Source: CAZHOV01 sp964534315 (lineage in GTDB: Bacteria > Bacteroidota > Bacteroidia > Chitinophagales > Saprospiraceae). Taken from it: a DNA stretch of 43,166 nt. Below the pieces are notes generated by a model. The model did not search any database. It was not told the DNA's origin and was given only the letters and a program-made list of their open reading frames with translations. The DNA lies in NCBI GenBank assembly GCA_964534315.1, contig CAZHOV010000022.1, positions 1 through 43,166 on the forward strand. Direction: 5' to 3'. Below, piece by piece: positions 25,101-32,898 of this stretch. A program made the translations under genes and the position numbers. The stretch's first letter is position 1, and the number at the start of each line of letters is the position of its first letter.

Positions 25101-27560
25101 AGCCAGAAAGAGGTAGCCGTCCGGAAGGCTAATAATATTGGTAACATCCATATCGGTATTGGGTCCAAAATCATATTCTTTGGCCCAAATCAACTCGCCG
25201 CTCAGATCAGATTTGGTGACAAACAATTCCTGGGTTACCGTTCCTGTTCCGTCTTTATCGCCAGAGTGAGGGACGACCAAACCATTATCAAAAATAATAT
25301 CTTGCGAATACAGGCGGGCATTGGCATTATTGGCATCGACGAGGTAGAGGCGGGTCCATTGTTCCACCCCGTTCAGGTCAAACTCGGTTACTGCTCCCCG
25401 CATCCGGCTGGTTCCGCCGCCTGCGTTGTTGTACCGTCCGGTAATGTATAATGCATTGTCATGCATCAACGAAGAGATAAAGCTTTCGCAAGAACCCAGG
25501 GTATAATGCTGGTTGATCCCTCCAAAAGCACCTGTGGCTTTATCCAACTCTAAAATGATCCCGTCGCAGCCTAGCCCGGGAGCACTGTTAGGAGCCGTTT
25601 GACCGGTAAATAAATAAGTACCCGCGCTTACTACTTCCTGGATATCATACATTAAGGAGGCTTTAGTCGGGTGCGTAGGCGCCTGCACCCATTCCAAAGT
25701 ATGGGTATCTAAATTATACCGGAAGGCAAAACCACGACGAGAATCGGTTACTCCCGGCTGTAAGCCTGACCCGGCACCAAACAAAAAGCCGTCACTATCT
25801 ATTTTTAAATCGTAAATAGCATTGATATGGTCAACGGGTTTAAAGACTTCCTGCCATAATAGTTCACCACTGCTATTAATGGCCATCAGCAGAGCATCTT
25901 CCCCTTTTGTGCCGCCTACCAGAATTTCGTCACCTACAGGTAAAAAACAATAAATATTTTCATCGGTGTCCTCCTCGCCATAAGCAATGGCAAACGTGCC
26001 CTCACAATCTCCTGAGCTACCATCATTCAATACAATGATGCAAGTGGTATCTCCACATGGAAAATTACCGGATTCGGCAATAAGGCAAAATTCATAAAAA
26101 CCCAGCCCGGTCATTTGGTAGGTAAAAATAGCATCATTGGAAATCACCTCTGTGGTATTGTTGTAGGTCGCTGTCCAGGTTAGCTGATCTGCATTTGCAG
26201 CATTGCTTTCCAATTCCACGATATTTCCCGACTGATCATAGTCAATCTCTGCTTGCACGGGGCATATGACCTCTATAGTAACCGTTAAGGAATCGTTTAG
26301 ACATACCGGATCCGTACTTGTTGCCACCAAAAGCAACTCAAAAGTACCCAATTGACCAAATTGGTAATTCAGATCTGTCGAAGTGGATACTTGCATACCG
26401 TTTAACCACCACTCGTAAGCATTTGCATTGATCGATTGGTTGGTGAACGCAACATTTTCATCGAGCTCAACAGTACTATCACCTGGTGTAAAAGCTGCCG
26501 TTATCGGTGCCGGGCAGGGATCCAAACAGCCCGAGGAATTGAGCAGCGAAGCTCTCACCCCGGTAAGAAAAAATTCCATGCGATCGCTTTGACCCTGGGT
26601 AAACGCCGAATAGCAATTCCAGTCGCCATAATCCATATAATTTATAAACATGTCATTCTGATCAGTAGAGAAACCCGATTGAGCATCGGTAGAACAACTA
26701 TTCACATCCGAATCGCAAGGCACCGCAATAGTCGTTTGATCAGGGGGGGTATCGCAAACCCGATCGCCGTCCACTAAACAATCATTATTGATACATCCGC
26801 CCTGAAAAGTGTGGTACAACCCCAGGTAATGCCCCATCTCGTGTACTTGCACGCCTGAGTTAGCTTGATTACTCCCAAACCATTTAGCTTCCATCATGAT
26901 CCCGTCGACGCTGGTGCCGTGCGAAGCAGGAAAATAAGCATACCCCGCCACACCACATCCTGATGAAAAACTACAGATCTCTCTGACCAACCAGATATTA
27001 ACATATTGGGTGGGGTTCCAACGGTTGATATCTTTGACCGTTATGTCATCCGACTCCAATGTCATTTCGGTTAAAGCAGACACATCTCTGGTGATTCCGG
27101 TAGTTGGATTCCCATCCGGATCGCGCTGAGCCAGACAAAACTCAAGTTTAGTGTCGACTCCCGTGCCCTGATCATAATACCCCATATTGGCAAAGGCGTC
27201 ATTAAGGTCCTGAATACCTTGCAATACGACTGCATCGGAAATATTTTCCGGCCCGTTATCATGAATGATATGTACCACCACAGGGATAGTATAATCAGCG
27301 ATTACCGCATTTTCTGTAGGTTCTGGCTGTTGAAGCTGTTGTTTATATTGTAATTCTAGTTGTTGCTGCAATTGTTCCAGGTCGGGATGGTCATCCAACC
27401 ATTCGTCATGGGCATGATCAGTAGCACAATATGCTTCGTCATTATTTTGACCGTCATATCGGTCAGAAAGAGGGGATAAATAGAACTGAAAAAAAAATGC
27501 AATGGAAAAAGTGAATATCCCTAACAGAAAAATACGAAAAAGTGTCAATGGAGCCTTCAT
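19182..27560 (-). CDS. Giant secreted M43 metalloprotease with T9SS type B sorting domain
   Basis: A 2,792-aa exported protein. A hydrophobic signal lies at about residues 8-27. An M43 (cytophagalysin/pappalysin) protease domain spans about 90-345 with the zinc site HEMGHYLGLYH (H240, E241, H244, H250) and the Cys-rich CINNDCLVDGDRVCDTPP loop. PKD-like modules follow. Two propeller-like blocks (about 520-930 and 970-1400) each end at an acidic DNGLDDDGDGLIDC-type calcium motif (near 948 and 1411). An FG-GAP/VCBS-like propeller lies at about 1460-1860, then a CARDB-like region, and a series of short ICEGD....GCDS repeats and SprB-like repeats to about 2690. The last 90 residues are a type B T9SS sorting domain (NIFTPDRDGVNDEFG, IFDRWGELVFQT, WDGTMNGKDMPSDVYVYVVEF). 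It is predicted to be a surface protease/adhesin. Confidence 0.9.
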   Translation of the reverse strand: MKAPLTLFRIFLLGIFTFSIAFFFQFYLSPLSDRYDGQNNDEAYCATDHAHDEWLDDHPDLEQLQQQLELQYKQQLQQPEPTENAVIADYTIPVVVHIIHDNGPENISDAVVLQGIQDLNDAFANMGYYDQGTGVDTKLEFCLAQRDPDGNPTTGITRDVSALTEMTLESDDITVKDINRWNPTQYVNIWLVREICSFSSGCGVAGYAYFPASHGTSVDGIMMEAKWFGSNQANSGVQVHEMGHYLGLYHTFQGGCINNDCLVDGDRVCDTPPDQTTIAVPCDSDVNSCSTDAQSGFSTDQNDMFINYMDYGDWNCYSAFTQGQSDRMEFFLTGVRASLLNSSGCLDPCPAPITAAFTPGDSTVELDENVAFTNQSINANAYEWWLNGMQVSTSTDLNYQFGQLGTFELLLVATSTDPVCLNDSLTVTIEVICPVQAEIDYDQSGNIVELESNAANADQLTWTATYNNTTEVISNDAIFTYQMTGLGFYEFCLIAESGNFPCGDTTCIIVLNDGSSGDCEGTFAIAYGEEDTDENIYCFLPVGDEILVGGTKGEDALLMAINSSGELLWQEVFKPVDHINAIYDLKIDSDGFLFGAGSGLQPGVTDSRRGFAFRYNLDTHTLEWVQAPTHPTKASLMYDIQEVVSAGTYLFTGQTAPNSAPGLGCDGIILELDKATGAFGGINQHYTLGSCESFISSLMHDNALYITGRYNNAGGGTSRMRGAVTEFDLNGVEQWTRLYLVDANNANARLYSQDIIFDNGLVVPHSGDKDGTGTVTQELFVTKSDLSGELIWAKEYDFGPNTDMDVTNIISLPDGYLFLAFDNIGVGAFLVKIDKDGELIWAKRYGGMQSLERGREALIAYDDFLYIGCKTGGINNSDDILILKTDLEGAFLDSCFKVESWNVAVSDVPNAYDGLHDLTDYDGDLSSELVSVSVQATDLDQEVICSPFCVEICDNGLDDDGDGLIDCADPDCPECDCEPVFVNYFDIDGEQTRANVVISAGNNELYLAGGVGAESWIGKINAAGEFLWVERFDATAFDPEIITTLLIDSDSMLVAGGRGGSDQGFILKINPSDQSLLFAQSNTMVTRIRGILEPVPGGDYVMTGYQNFAPAPGGDQVNFLLSLDRNTGMFNGTLSQSYYLGSSSDDIRSATFYNDHFYTTGRYTAGNGVTNDMRAAISKFNNDGTVEWSRLAHVAPSESARLYGMDIMVEEDTLLVAYFGDENGTNLDISRSFVWKSDLEGNTVWIKRISSTAYENIVIHEVLPITDGYLFAGAGRSSGGTNDSDMLIWKMNRQGELIWGKKFGDTNEELSLAITNSSLAVQNDYFYYVGEDQTTGQAIMVKIDSEGNISGDCAQISDITVVTEVSDVAPVITEVNLGNYNSPIGQQDLALNFTSVTPNTDQDCFTPCPDEDCENGIDDDGDGLVDFYDPDCPCFDENICGTPFYNQCIPDCDFESSAEPFEMEVVWNNSTALPGSTPMVGDVDGDCIPDIVVIQNGFTGIRVIDSETGANKYDFFLNMNNSRYSHLALGDVDNDGMAEIFLTSSTSSNPRIFRFDYDVGTNDLVQTWESSTQIASNSVVPAENFSPALADFNYDGKPEVYIGNQIFDSETGLELVNGGSNNQGTFQLGNSNFMTSGTVAADVLVDFDCFECSGLELVAGNQVYAVQINSYTDPAENTMVVERMLPGEFDGFSRVVDFDRDGDLDAVVVTMETGFSGDRIYVWDLQTETQLGTTFFDTPNAASERIGPPSIGDVDGDGWPEIIVVTSFNITILEDYQEGGATTWGANAVSLIKSTLSTSDQSGATGTTIFDLNGDGKVEIIYRDETLIRVFDEDLVLLSSFSCGSGTATEYPVIADANADGETEFICNCEFSGLNLFQSLNQPWIKARRIWNQFNYNVVNVLDDGAIPAQQQWGHIVGDSVILNNFLQQAPVLDENGMVSFAAADLDLTADLLTCTADSLLVLLDVCNEGDSPVPVGNPVSFYLGNPTNTNATLWYQDELPVGLAVDSCVSVEITIQAQFDQAIYVIVNDDNSLSPPFDLPIDFPVTGIGECDYLNNMDSIFAVGSSIDLDLGPDTTICDNGSVFLNAGSGFLGYEWQDGSADSTYTAFEPGIYWVEVTDSCGTQSDTITIALDTATVLDIGPDIVGVCNNDSITFTLSGFDSYEWIPSDFLSCDTCAVVTANPPDSATYIVIGTLDNGCFSSDTVTILRGQSSYQILDAIICEGDSVIIGDSVYTTSTMTIDTLTSQLGCDSIIELSLSVLPNADTLIMDTIQLGETYDFNGQLLDECGIFTDTLEAANSCDSVITLDLLVLPLFETFDTLQLCTGDTLFVGDTVFTSGGQYEVVLPASNACDSVVTYTVEEFPTYFEVFDEMACEGEFFTFNGTPIAAGDSMDFNFMTGNGCDSTIRVRVEQLDTALLVQSFTICEGDTIVIFGDPQTQAGQYTEVLTGPNGCDSTVVINLSVLDEVEAGVTVQNSCREEATGSIELGPIVGMPPFTFDWSEPGISGPLAENLLPGNYEVTITDANQCQNVLSISVGTSPVSEAVVTSEPVTCFGFEDGMILVEEIEGFTYSLDGVDFSEVAVFDNLTEGTYDVFIQDTFGCVFIEEVTIFEPFDWEVGLPPDTTIDLGRSVELEGTTNAAGELLLFWDPEETLSCTDCIDPVASPLTTTEYTLTIEDPAGCRDSASIRVTVVSTCDDDKLGLPNIFTPDRDGVNDEFGIMNPEGPFEISRFQIFDRWGELVFQTNDKTQRWDGTMNGKDMPSDVYVYVVEFTCLNGEEGIAYGDVTLVR

Positions 27561-27625
27561 AGCAAAAGGGTTTAAAAAAAGGGTGATTATTGGGTTTGAA
27601 ATGAACTAAAAGAACTATTCAATTC

Positions 27626-27656
27626 TAAAGATAATAAGCAGAAAATTAAATACCAA
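27626..27656 (-). promoter_or_regulatory. Promoter of the giant cargo gene
   Basis: On the minus strand, TTG at 27656-27654 is followed after 20 nt by TATCTTTA at 27633-27626, seven of eight bases of the -7 consensus. The ATG at 27560 lies about 60 nt downstream. It sits just past the nqr terminator, so this gene has its own transcript. Confidence 0.6.
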
Positions 27657-27657
27657 C

Positions 27658-27696
27658 AAAAAAAAGATGCCTGGCATTTGTTAGATACCAGGCATC
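27658..27696 (-). terminator. Intrinsic terminator of the nqr operon
   Basis: On the minus strand GATGCCTGG (27696-27688) pairs perfectly with CCAGGCATC (27674-27666) across a 13-nt loop and is followed at once by eight Ts (27665-27658). It lies 48 nt past the nqrF stop, and marks the end of the operon. Confidence 0.92.
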
Positions 27697-27743
27697 TTAA
27701 TAAATCGATTTATATATTCTATTAACTAAATTACATTTATTGA

Positions 27744-29072
27744 TTAACTACCGAAGTCATCAAAGGCGATATTCTCTTCCGGCACGCCTAACTCATCAAG
27801 CATATTCATGGCAGCTTGGAGCATTAATGGAGGACCGCAAAGGTAGTATTCAATTTCTTCTGGTTCCGGATGATCTTTCAAGTAATTATCGTAAAGTACC
27901 TGGTGGATAAATCCGGTAAATCCTTCACCTTCTTTATCATTGATATCTTCTTTAACGGTCCAGTTATCTTCCTCCAACGCAGCAGATAAGGCAATATAGT
28001 AATTAAAATTATTAAAATCTTTTTCAATGTCCCTAAAATCTTTGGTATAAAACAACTCTCTTCGAGAACGTCCGCCATACCAATACGTCACTTTACGATC
28101 TTTTGTTTTTAGGGTGTGAAATAGGTGAAAAATATGCGAACGCAGAGGCGCCATTCCCGCACCACCACCGATGTAAACCATTTCTTTCTTGGTTGGTTTA
28201 ATGAAGAACTCACCATACGGCCCAGAGATGGTCACCTTATCGCCGGGTTTGCTTCCGAACACATAAGAGGAGCAAACACCCGGATTAACAGACATCCATT
28301 CATTATTCTTTCGATCCCAAGGCGGGGTAGCGATACGTATGTTCAACATCACAATATTACCTTCAGCTGGATGGTTGGCCATGGAATAGGCACGGAACTG
28401 AGATTCGTCATTTTTCATTTTTAGACCCCACATCTGGAATTTATCCCAATCTTCCTTAAACTTTTCGGGCCCCATTGGATCATCAGGGTGAGGAGCAATA
28501 TCAAAGTCTTTAAAGTCCACTTCAATTTTCGGCACATCAATTTGGATATAACCGCCCGATTCAAACTCCAAGTTTTCGCCTTCTGGCAGTCTTACGACAA
28601 ACTCTTTGATAAAGGTTGCCACATTGTAGTTAGAAACGACTTCGCACTCCCACTTCTTAATACCGAAGACCTCTTCAGGTACACGAATTTTCATATCAGA
28701 ACGCACTTTCACCTGGCAAGCCAAACGCATATGTTCGGCCACTTCCCGTCGGGTAAGGTGATTCATCTCTGTGGGCAATACATCTCCACCACCTTCATCA
28801 ACGTGACACTCGCACATGGCACAAGTACCACCTCCACCGCAGGCAGATGGAAGAAAGATATTATTATCAGATAGTACATTTAGAAGGGAGCTCCCCGGGT
28901 TGACCATTAAGGGATTATTATCATCTCCATTGATAACAATTTTAACTTCTCCTTGAGGAACGAGTTGCTTCCTTGCGTAGATCAGCATAAAGGCCAAAGC
29001 CAAAATAACAAGGCTGAAGACTATGATCGCAAAGAGCACGAGTAGAGGATCGAATGCAACCAAATAAAACAT
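27744..29072 (-). CDS. nqrF: Na+-NQR subunit F (NADH dehydrogenase subunit)
   Basis: NqrF oxidises NADH and passes electrons via FAD and a 2Fe-2S centre into the sodium-pumping complex. At 442 aa it is a little longer than the usual 407-410. A single N-terminal membrane helix spans about residues 10-33. The ferredoxin domain has Cys78, Cys84, Cys87 (CGGGGTCAMC) and Cys119 (RLACQ) for the cluster. The FAD-binding motif is RAYSMANHP, followed by the NADH domain with GGGAGMAPLRSH, YWYGGRSRRELFY and YYLCGPPLMLQAAM. It is the last gene of nqrABCDEF, 98 nt after nqrE, with a terminator directly behind. Confidence 0.97.
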   Translation of the reverse strand: MFYLVAFDPLLVLFAIIVFSLVILALAFMLIYARKQLVPQGEVKIVINGDDNNPLMVNPGSSLLNVLSDNNIFLPSACGGGGTCAMCECHVDEGGGDVLPTEMNHLTRREVAEHMRLACQVKVRSDMKIRVPEEVFGIKKWECEVVSNYNVATFIKEFVVRLPEGENLEFESGGYIQIDVPKIEVDFKDFDIAPHPDDPMGPEKFKEDWDKFQMWGLKMKNDESQFRAYSMANHPAEGNIVMLNIRIATPPWDRKNNEWMSVNPGVCSSYVFGSKPGDKVTISGPYGEFFIKPTKKEMVYIGGGAGMAPLRSHIFHLFHTLKTKDRKVTYWYGGRSRRELFYTKDFRDIEKDFNNFNYYIALSAALEEDNWTVKEDINDKEGEGFTGFIHQVLYDNYLKDHPEPEEIEYYLCGPPLMLQAAMNMLDELGVPEENIAFDDFGS

Positions 29073-29170
29073 TTCTTTTTATATTTTTTATCGATGCAAA
29101 TTTAGTAGTACTTATTATGCATCAATATATTAACAACAATATAGTTGATTGAGTCAAATTCATATAATTG

Positions 29171-29785
29171 CTACCCGCCTGAACCCAGGTACGCAGCAGG
29201 GTCAATTCCCATTAAGCTCATAAAAGCGACCCCCATCAATCCGGTTAAAATAAAGGCCATCCCAAGGCCTCTTAGCGGACCAGGTACATGAGAATAACGG
29301 ATTTTTTCACGAATAGCCGCGATAGCAATGATAGCCAAGAACCACCCGAATCCACCTCCTAATCCGAAAGCGATAGATTCTGAAAAGTTATATTCTCTGG
29401 ATACCATGAAAAGCGACCCACCTAGGATTGCACAGTTCACGGTGATCAGCGGCAAGAAAATACCCAGTGAATTGTAAAGAGAAGGTGAATATTTTTCAAC
29501 AACCATTTCTACCAACTGCACCATTGATGCAATTACTGCTATAAACAAAATAAAGCGCAAGAAAGTTAAATCTACGCCAAAAATACCGTTTTCGCTTAGA
29601 AGGTACTCACTGATCAGCCAATTGATCGGCATCGTAATACCTAATACGAATATGACAGCAAGGCCCAGACCGAAAGCTGTTTTTACTGTCTTGGAAACTG
29701 CCAGATAAGAACACATCCCCAAGAAATAGGCCAATACCAAATTTTCAATAAAAGCCGACTTAATAAATATATTTACTAATTCCAT
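29171..29785 (-). CDS. nqrE: Na+-NQR subunit E
   Basis: A 204-aa integral inner-membrane subunit, six predicted helices, homologous to RnfA. Typical stretches are IKSAFIENLVLAYFLGMCSYLAVSK, the NCAILGGSLFMV segment and FGLGGGFGWFLAIIAIAAIREK. The two Cys residues (in MCSY and NCA) match those that bind a 2Fe-2S cluster between NqrD and NqrE in this complex. It lies 42 nt after nqrD and 98 nt before nqrF. Confidence 0.97.
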   Translation of the reverse strand: MELVNIFIKSAFIENLVLAYFLGMCSYLAVSKTVKTAFGLGLAVIFVLGITMPINWLISEYLLSENGIFGVDLTFLRFILFIAVIASMVQLVEMVVEKYSPSLYNSLGIFLPLITVNCAILGGSLFMVSREYNFSESIAFGLGGGFGWFLAIIAIAAIREKIRYSHVPGPLRGLGMAFILTGLMGVAFMSLMGIDPAAYLGSGG

Positions 29786-29827
29786 AGTTGTATGATAAAG
29801 CTTTTGTTAATTTGAATCCCACAAAAA

Positions 29828-30559
29828 TTATGATACGTCGATCAACTTGCGGTTGAAACTACGCTGAATCCAGATCAAGATACCGATCACAAACATAGCA
29901 GAAGCCGGTAGTACCATCAGGTTATTAGGCATATACCAGGCAAACCAAGCATTTTCAGCAGTGTTGATCAAATAATCGGCTGCAGGACCAATAATTTTAA
30001 ACTCGATCGGGCTTCCGGCAAAGAGAGAACCTTTTCCAAAAATTTCACGTATCAGGGCTACAATAATCAGAATAGCACCGTATCCCAATCCATTTCCGAC
30101 GCCATCGAGGAAAGACCGCCATGGTTTATTGGCCATAGCGAAAGCTTCCAGGCGCCCCATAATGATACAGTTGGTAATGATCAATCCGATAAATACAGAA
30201 AGCTCTTTGTAGATCGGATAGTTGATAGCCTTGAGCACCAACTCTACTACCGTTACCAACGTTGCAATGATCACCAATTGGACAATCATACGCACCTGTT
30301 TTGGAATCTGGTTACGGATCAAAGAAGTGATTAAATTGGCAAAAGCACAAACGAACACTACCGCAACGGCCATAACAAATGCCTTAAATACAAGCGTCGT
30401 CACCGCTAAAGCCGAACAAATCCCTAAAACTTGGACCGTAATGGGATTATTATCATTTAACGGATCGGTAATCAGTTTGCGTTCATTCTTCCCGAATAAG
30501 GGTTCTCGCTCCACCGCCGGAGCTTGCGTTTCTTTAACTGCTGCTGTCGTTTCTGACAT
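29828..30559 (-). CDS. nqrD: Na+-NQR subunit D
   Basis: A 243-aa integral membrane subunit, homologous to RnfE, which pairs with NqrE in the membrane core. Its landmarks are NNPITVQVLGICSALAVTT, VFIGLIITNCIIMGRLEAFAM and DGVGNGLGYGAILIIVALIREIFG. The Cys in GICSA and NCII are the likely cluster ligands. Compared with the usual length of about 210 it has an extra cytoplasmic N-terminal stretch of roughly 35 residues, rich in Ala, Glu and Thr (MSETTAAVKETQAPAVERE). It lies 58 nt after nqrC. Confidence 0.97.
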   Translation of the reverse strand: MSETTAAVKETQAPAVEREPLFGKNERKLITDPLNDNNPITVQVLGICSALAVTTLVFKAFVMAVAVVFVCAFANLITSLIRNQIPKQVRMIVQLVIIATLVTVVELVLKAINYPIYKELSVFIGLIITNCIIMGRLEAFAMANKPWRSFLDGVGNGLGYGAILIIVALIREIFGKGSLFAGSPIEFKIIGPAADYLINTAENAWFAWYMPNNLMVLPASAMFVIGILIWIQRSFNRKLIDVS

Positions 30560-30617
30560 TATACTGATAATTTATTTTGATTCAACAATTATGCTTTTAA
30601 CTTAACTATAAAGGGAT

Positions 30618-31370
30618 TTACTTGGACTCTTGAAGTGCACCAAGCTGCTTTTTATCTGCTTTTTCTACCTTTTCAAAATAAGGCTCATAATACTTAATAC
30701 CTTTGTACATCATATCAGAAACCCCGTTCCCGGTAATGGTAGCCCCTGAAATGCCGTCCACTTCATGATCCGGATCCTTGGCGCCACTTTTCTTAACTTC
30801 AATAGAAACGTATTTTCCCTCTTCATTGTACAGCTTTTTCCCTTCGAACTGCTCAGGAAAAGCAGGGTTATCTTTGATCTCCGCCCCGAGCCCTGGAGTT
30901 TCCGCTTTATGGTCAAAAGCAGCACCTACAATGGTATTGAAATCATCTTTGATGGCTATATTTCCCCAAATTTCATCCCAAAGACCACTTCCTCTGACAG
31001 AAACAATGTATACCGTTCCTTCCTTGCTATCATAAGCAAATAACGGGAATTTGCGATCTGATTCAGGCTTTTTCTTCTCTTTTGCCATATCTACATCCTC
31101 TGCTTTAACATCTTCGATAACATTCCCTTCATAATCAATCACCGTTTGCCTCATTTTCGAATCAAATACATCCTGTACTTGTTCATCGCTTAACTGACTG
31201 ACCGGTTTTTCCAAATAGTCGTTGATTGCTTCCAAAATAGCGCGCTTTTTAAAGATCGCCTCGTTGGAGTCGTGTTTTTCTTTCAATAAAGAAAACAAAC
31301 CCGATAAGGCGAGAGCTACGATAGAAGTCATAATTAATGTAAACCGAAGGATATAACCTGTACTAAACAT
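30618..31370 (-). CDS. nqrC: Na+-NQR subunit C (covalent FMN subunit)
   Basis: A 250-aa subunit with one N-terminal membrane helix (about 8-27) and a periplasmic FMN domain. The flavinylation motif is DGISGATIT, so FMN should be linked by ApbE to Thr211. The FMN_bind region (WGNIAIKDDFNTIVGAAFDHKAETPGLG split across residues 135-163) is clear. An inserted Lys/Glu-rich loop at about 88-106 is not typical and is variable in the phylum. No apbE gene lies in the window. It is 86 nt after nqrB. Confidence 0.96.
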   Translation of the reverse strand: MFSTGYILRFTLIMTSIVALALSGLFSLLKEKHDSNEAIFKKRAILEAINDYLEKPVSQLSDEQVQDVFDSKMRQTVIDYEGNVIEDVKAEDVDMAKEKKKPESDRKFPLFAYDSKEGTVYIVSVRGSGLWDEIWGNIAIKDDFNTIVGAAFDHKAETPGLGAEIKDNPAFPEQFEGKKLYNEEGKYVSIEVKKSGAKDPDHEVDGISGATITGNGVSDMMYKGIKYYEPYFEKVEKADKKQLGALQESK

Positions 31371-31456
31371 ATTTCTTTTTTTATCAGAACAAACTCAAAT
31401 TAATTTTGCTTTGTTCCGGTGGAAAATTAATTACTTTTTTTTAAACACGTTGTCCT

Positions 31457-32737
31457 TTAGGAGGCACTTTCTACCACCGGAGCAGTCCGTTTCATTCTAC
31501 GCTTTACATTGGCCTCCAAAACATAGTGGTCAATTAGTGGTGCAAAAACATTCATGAACAAAATAGCCAGCATCCATCCTTCCGGATAGGCGGGATTCAT
31601 TACCCGGATAATCATACCGATCACACCGATAAAAAATCCGTAAATCCATTTCCCGGCATTGGTAGAAGCTGCTGTAACCGGATCTGTCGCCATAAAGGCC
31701 ATAGCAAAAAGGAAGCTTCCCATGTATAACTGATAGTACCAGGGCACTTGTAGAAACTGAGAGCCCGCAACATCTGTACTCAGCCCATTCATGAGCATGG
31801 CTGTAATAACACCTCCTAAAAGCATACTTACGATAACTCTCCAACTAGCGATTCCGGCAATTATTAAAAAGACTGCTCCAAATATGATCAATGGTTTACT
31901 GGATTCGCCGATAGAGCCCGGGATGGCACCCCACAACATCTGCCCAGTAGTATATACCTCGGTGACGGACTCCCATCCACCTTTGGCGGCCAAAGAGAGC
32001 GGCGTTGCCCCCGTATAGCCGTCGGCTACCGTGGCCCCGGCATTGTAGGTGGCCCAGCCGAAGGATTCAAAGATCGGATTGAATACACTTTGCGTCCACC
32101 ATCCGTAATCAACAGCAGCGCCAGCTTCCGCTTTTGATAAGCCAGCCACCCAAACTTCATCTCCCGAAATTTCAGTAGGATAAGCAAAGAAGACAAATAC
32201 CCGGGCAAGCAATGCAATATTTAATATATTCATTCCCGTACCGCCAAACGCTTCTTTTCCGATAATTACAGCAAACGCTACCGAAACAGCTAGTATCCAC
32301 AATGGAATATCTGGGGGCATAATCAAGGGAATTAATGCTCCCGACACCAAGAATCCTTCTTCCACCGCATGATTGCGCTTGTAAGCATAATAAAATTCAA
32401 TGCCCAGCCCCACAACATGGGTGACAATAAAAATCGGCAACAATTTGATCAACCCATACACGAGCTTCAGATGAAAGCCCTGAAGGAAACCAGAATGTTC
32501 GCCAAGAGCAACAAAATGCTGGTGTCCGATATTATACGTTCCGAATAAATAACATAATTGAAGAGCGAGAACAACGTATACCATTGTTCTCTTCAAGTCC
32601 ATCCCATCACGGATATGAACGCCTCCCTTTGTCGTTTCATTAGGGGTAAACGCAAAAGTAAAAAAAGCATCAAAAGCCGTATGGGCAAAGGTTCCTTTCT
32701 TAGGTTCGATTTTCTTAAAAAAGTCTACTAAAGCCAT
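31457..32737 (-). CDS. nqrB: Na+-NQR subunit B (covalent FMN and riboflavin subunit)
   Basis: A 426-aa membrane subunit with about ten helices, related to RnfD, which forms the main ion path. The flavinylation site reads DGYTGATPL, fitting the Dgx[S/T]GAT rule, with FMN expected on Thr245. Other typical stretches are RDGMDLKRTMVYVVLALQLC, GKEAFGGTGMNILNIALLARVFVFFAYP and FMATDPVTAASTNAGKWIYG. The N-terminus (MALVDFFKKIEPKKG) fits family starts. The gap of 161 nt to nqrA is the largest in the operon. Confidence 0.97.
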   Translation of the reverse strand: MALVDFFKKIEPKKGTFAHTAFDAFFTFAFTPNETTKGGVHIRDGMDLKRTMVYVVLALQLCYLFGTYNIGHQHFVALGEHSGFLQGFHLKLVYGLIKLLPIFIVTHVVGLGIEFYYAYKRNHAVEEGFLVSGALIPLIMPPDIPLWILAVSVAFAVIIGKEAFGGTGMNILNIALLARVFVFFAYPTEISGDEVWVAGLSKAEAGAAVDYGWWTQSVFNPIFESFGWATYNAGATVADGYTGATPLSLAAKGGWESVTEVYTTGQMLWGAIPGSIGESSKPLIIFGAVFLIIAGIASWRVIVSMLLGGVITAMLMNGLSTDVAGSQFLQVPWYYQLYMGSFLFAMAFMATDPVTAASTNAGKWIYGFFIGVIGMIIRVMNPAYPEGWMLAILFMNVFAPLIDHYVLEANVKRRMKRTAPVVESAS

Positions 32738-32898
32738 TTTTTATTTTTTATTTAAGCATCCAGCGCTTTAACTAATGCTAATTCTTTTTCGAAAAATATC
32801 AAAGTTTTTACTCACTAAAATTAAGTAGTAAGGCAAAAAAATTGGTAGAATAATTTTTTTAGGTTCAAATGATTCTACAAGCAATTTTGATTTGCCGC

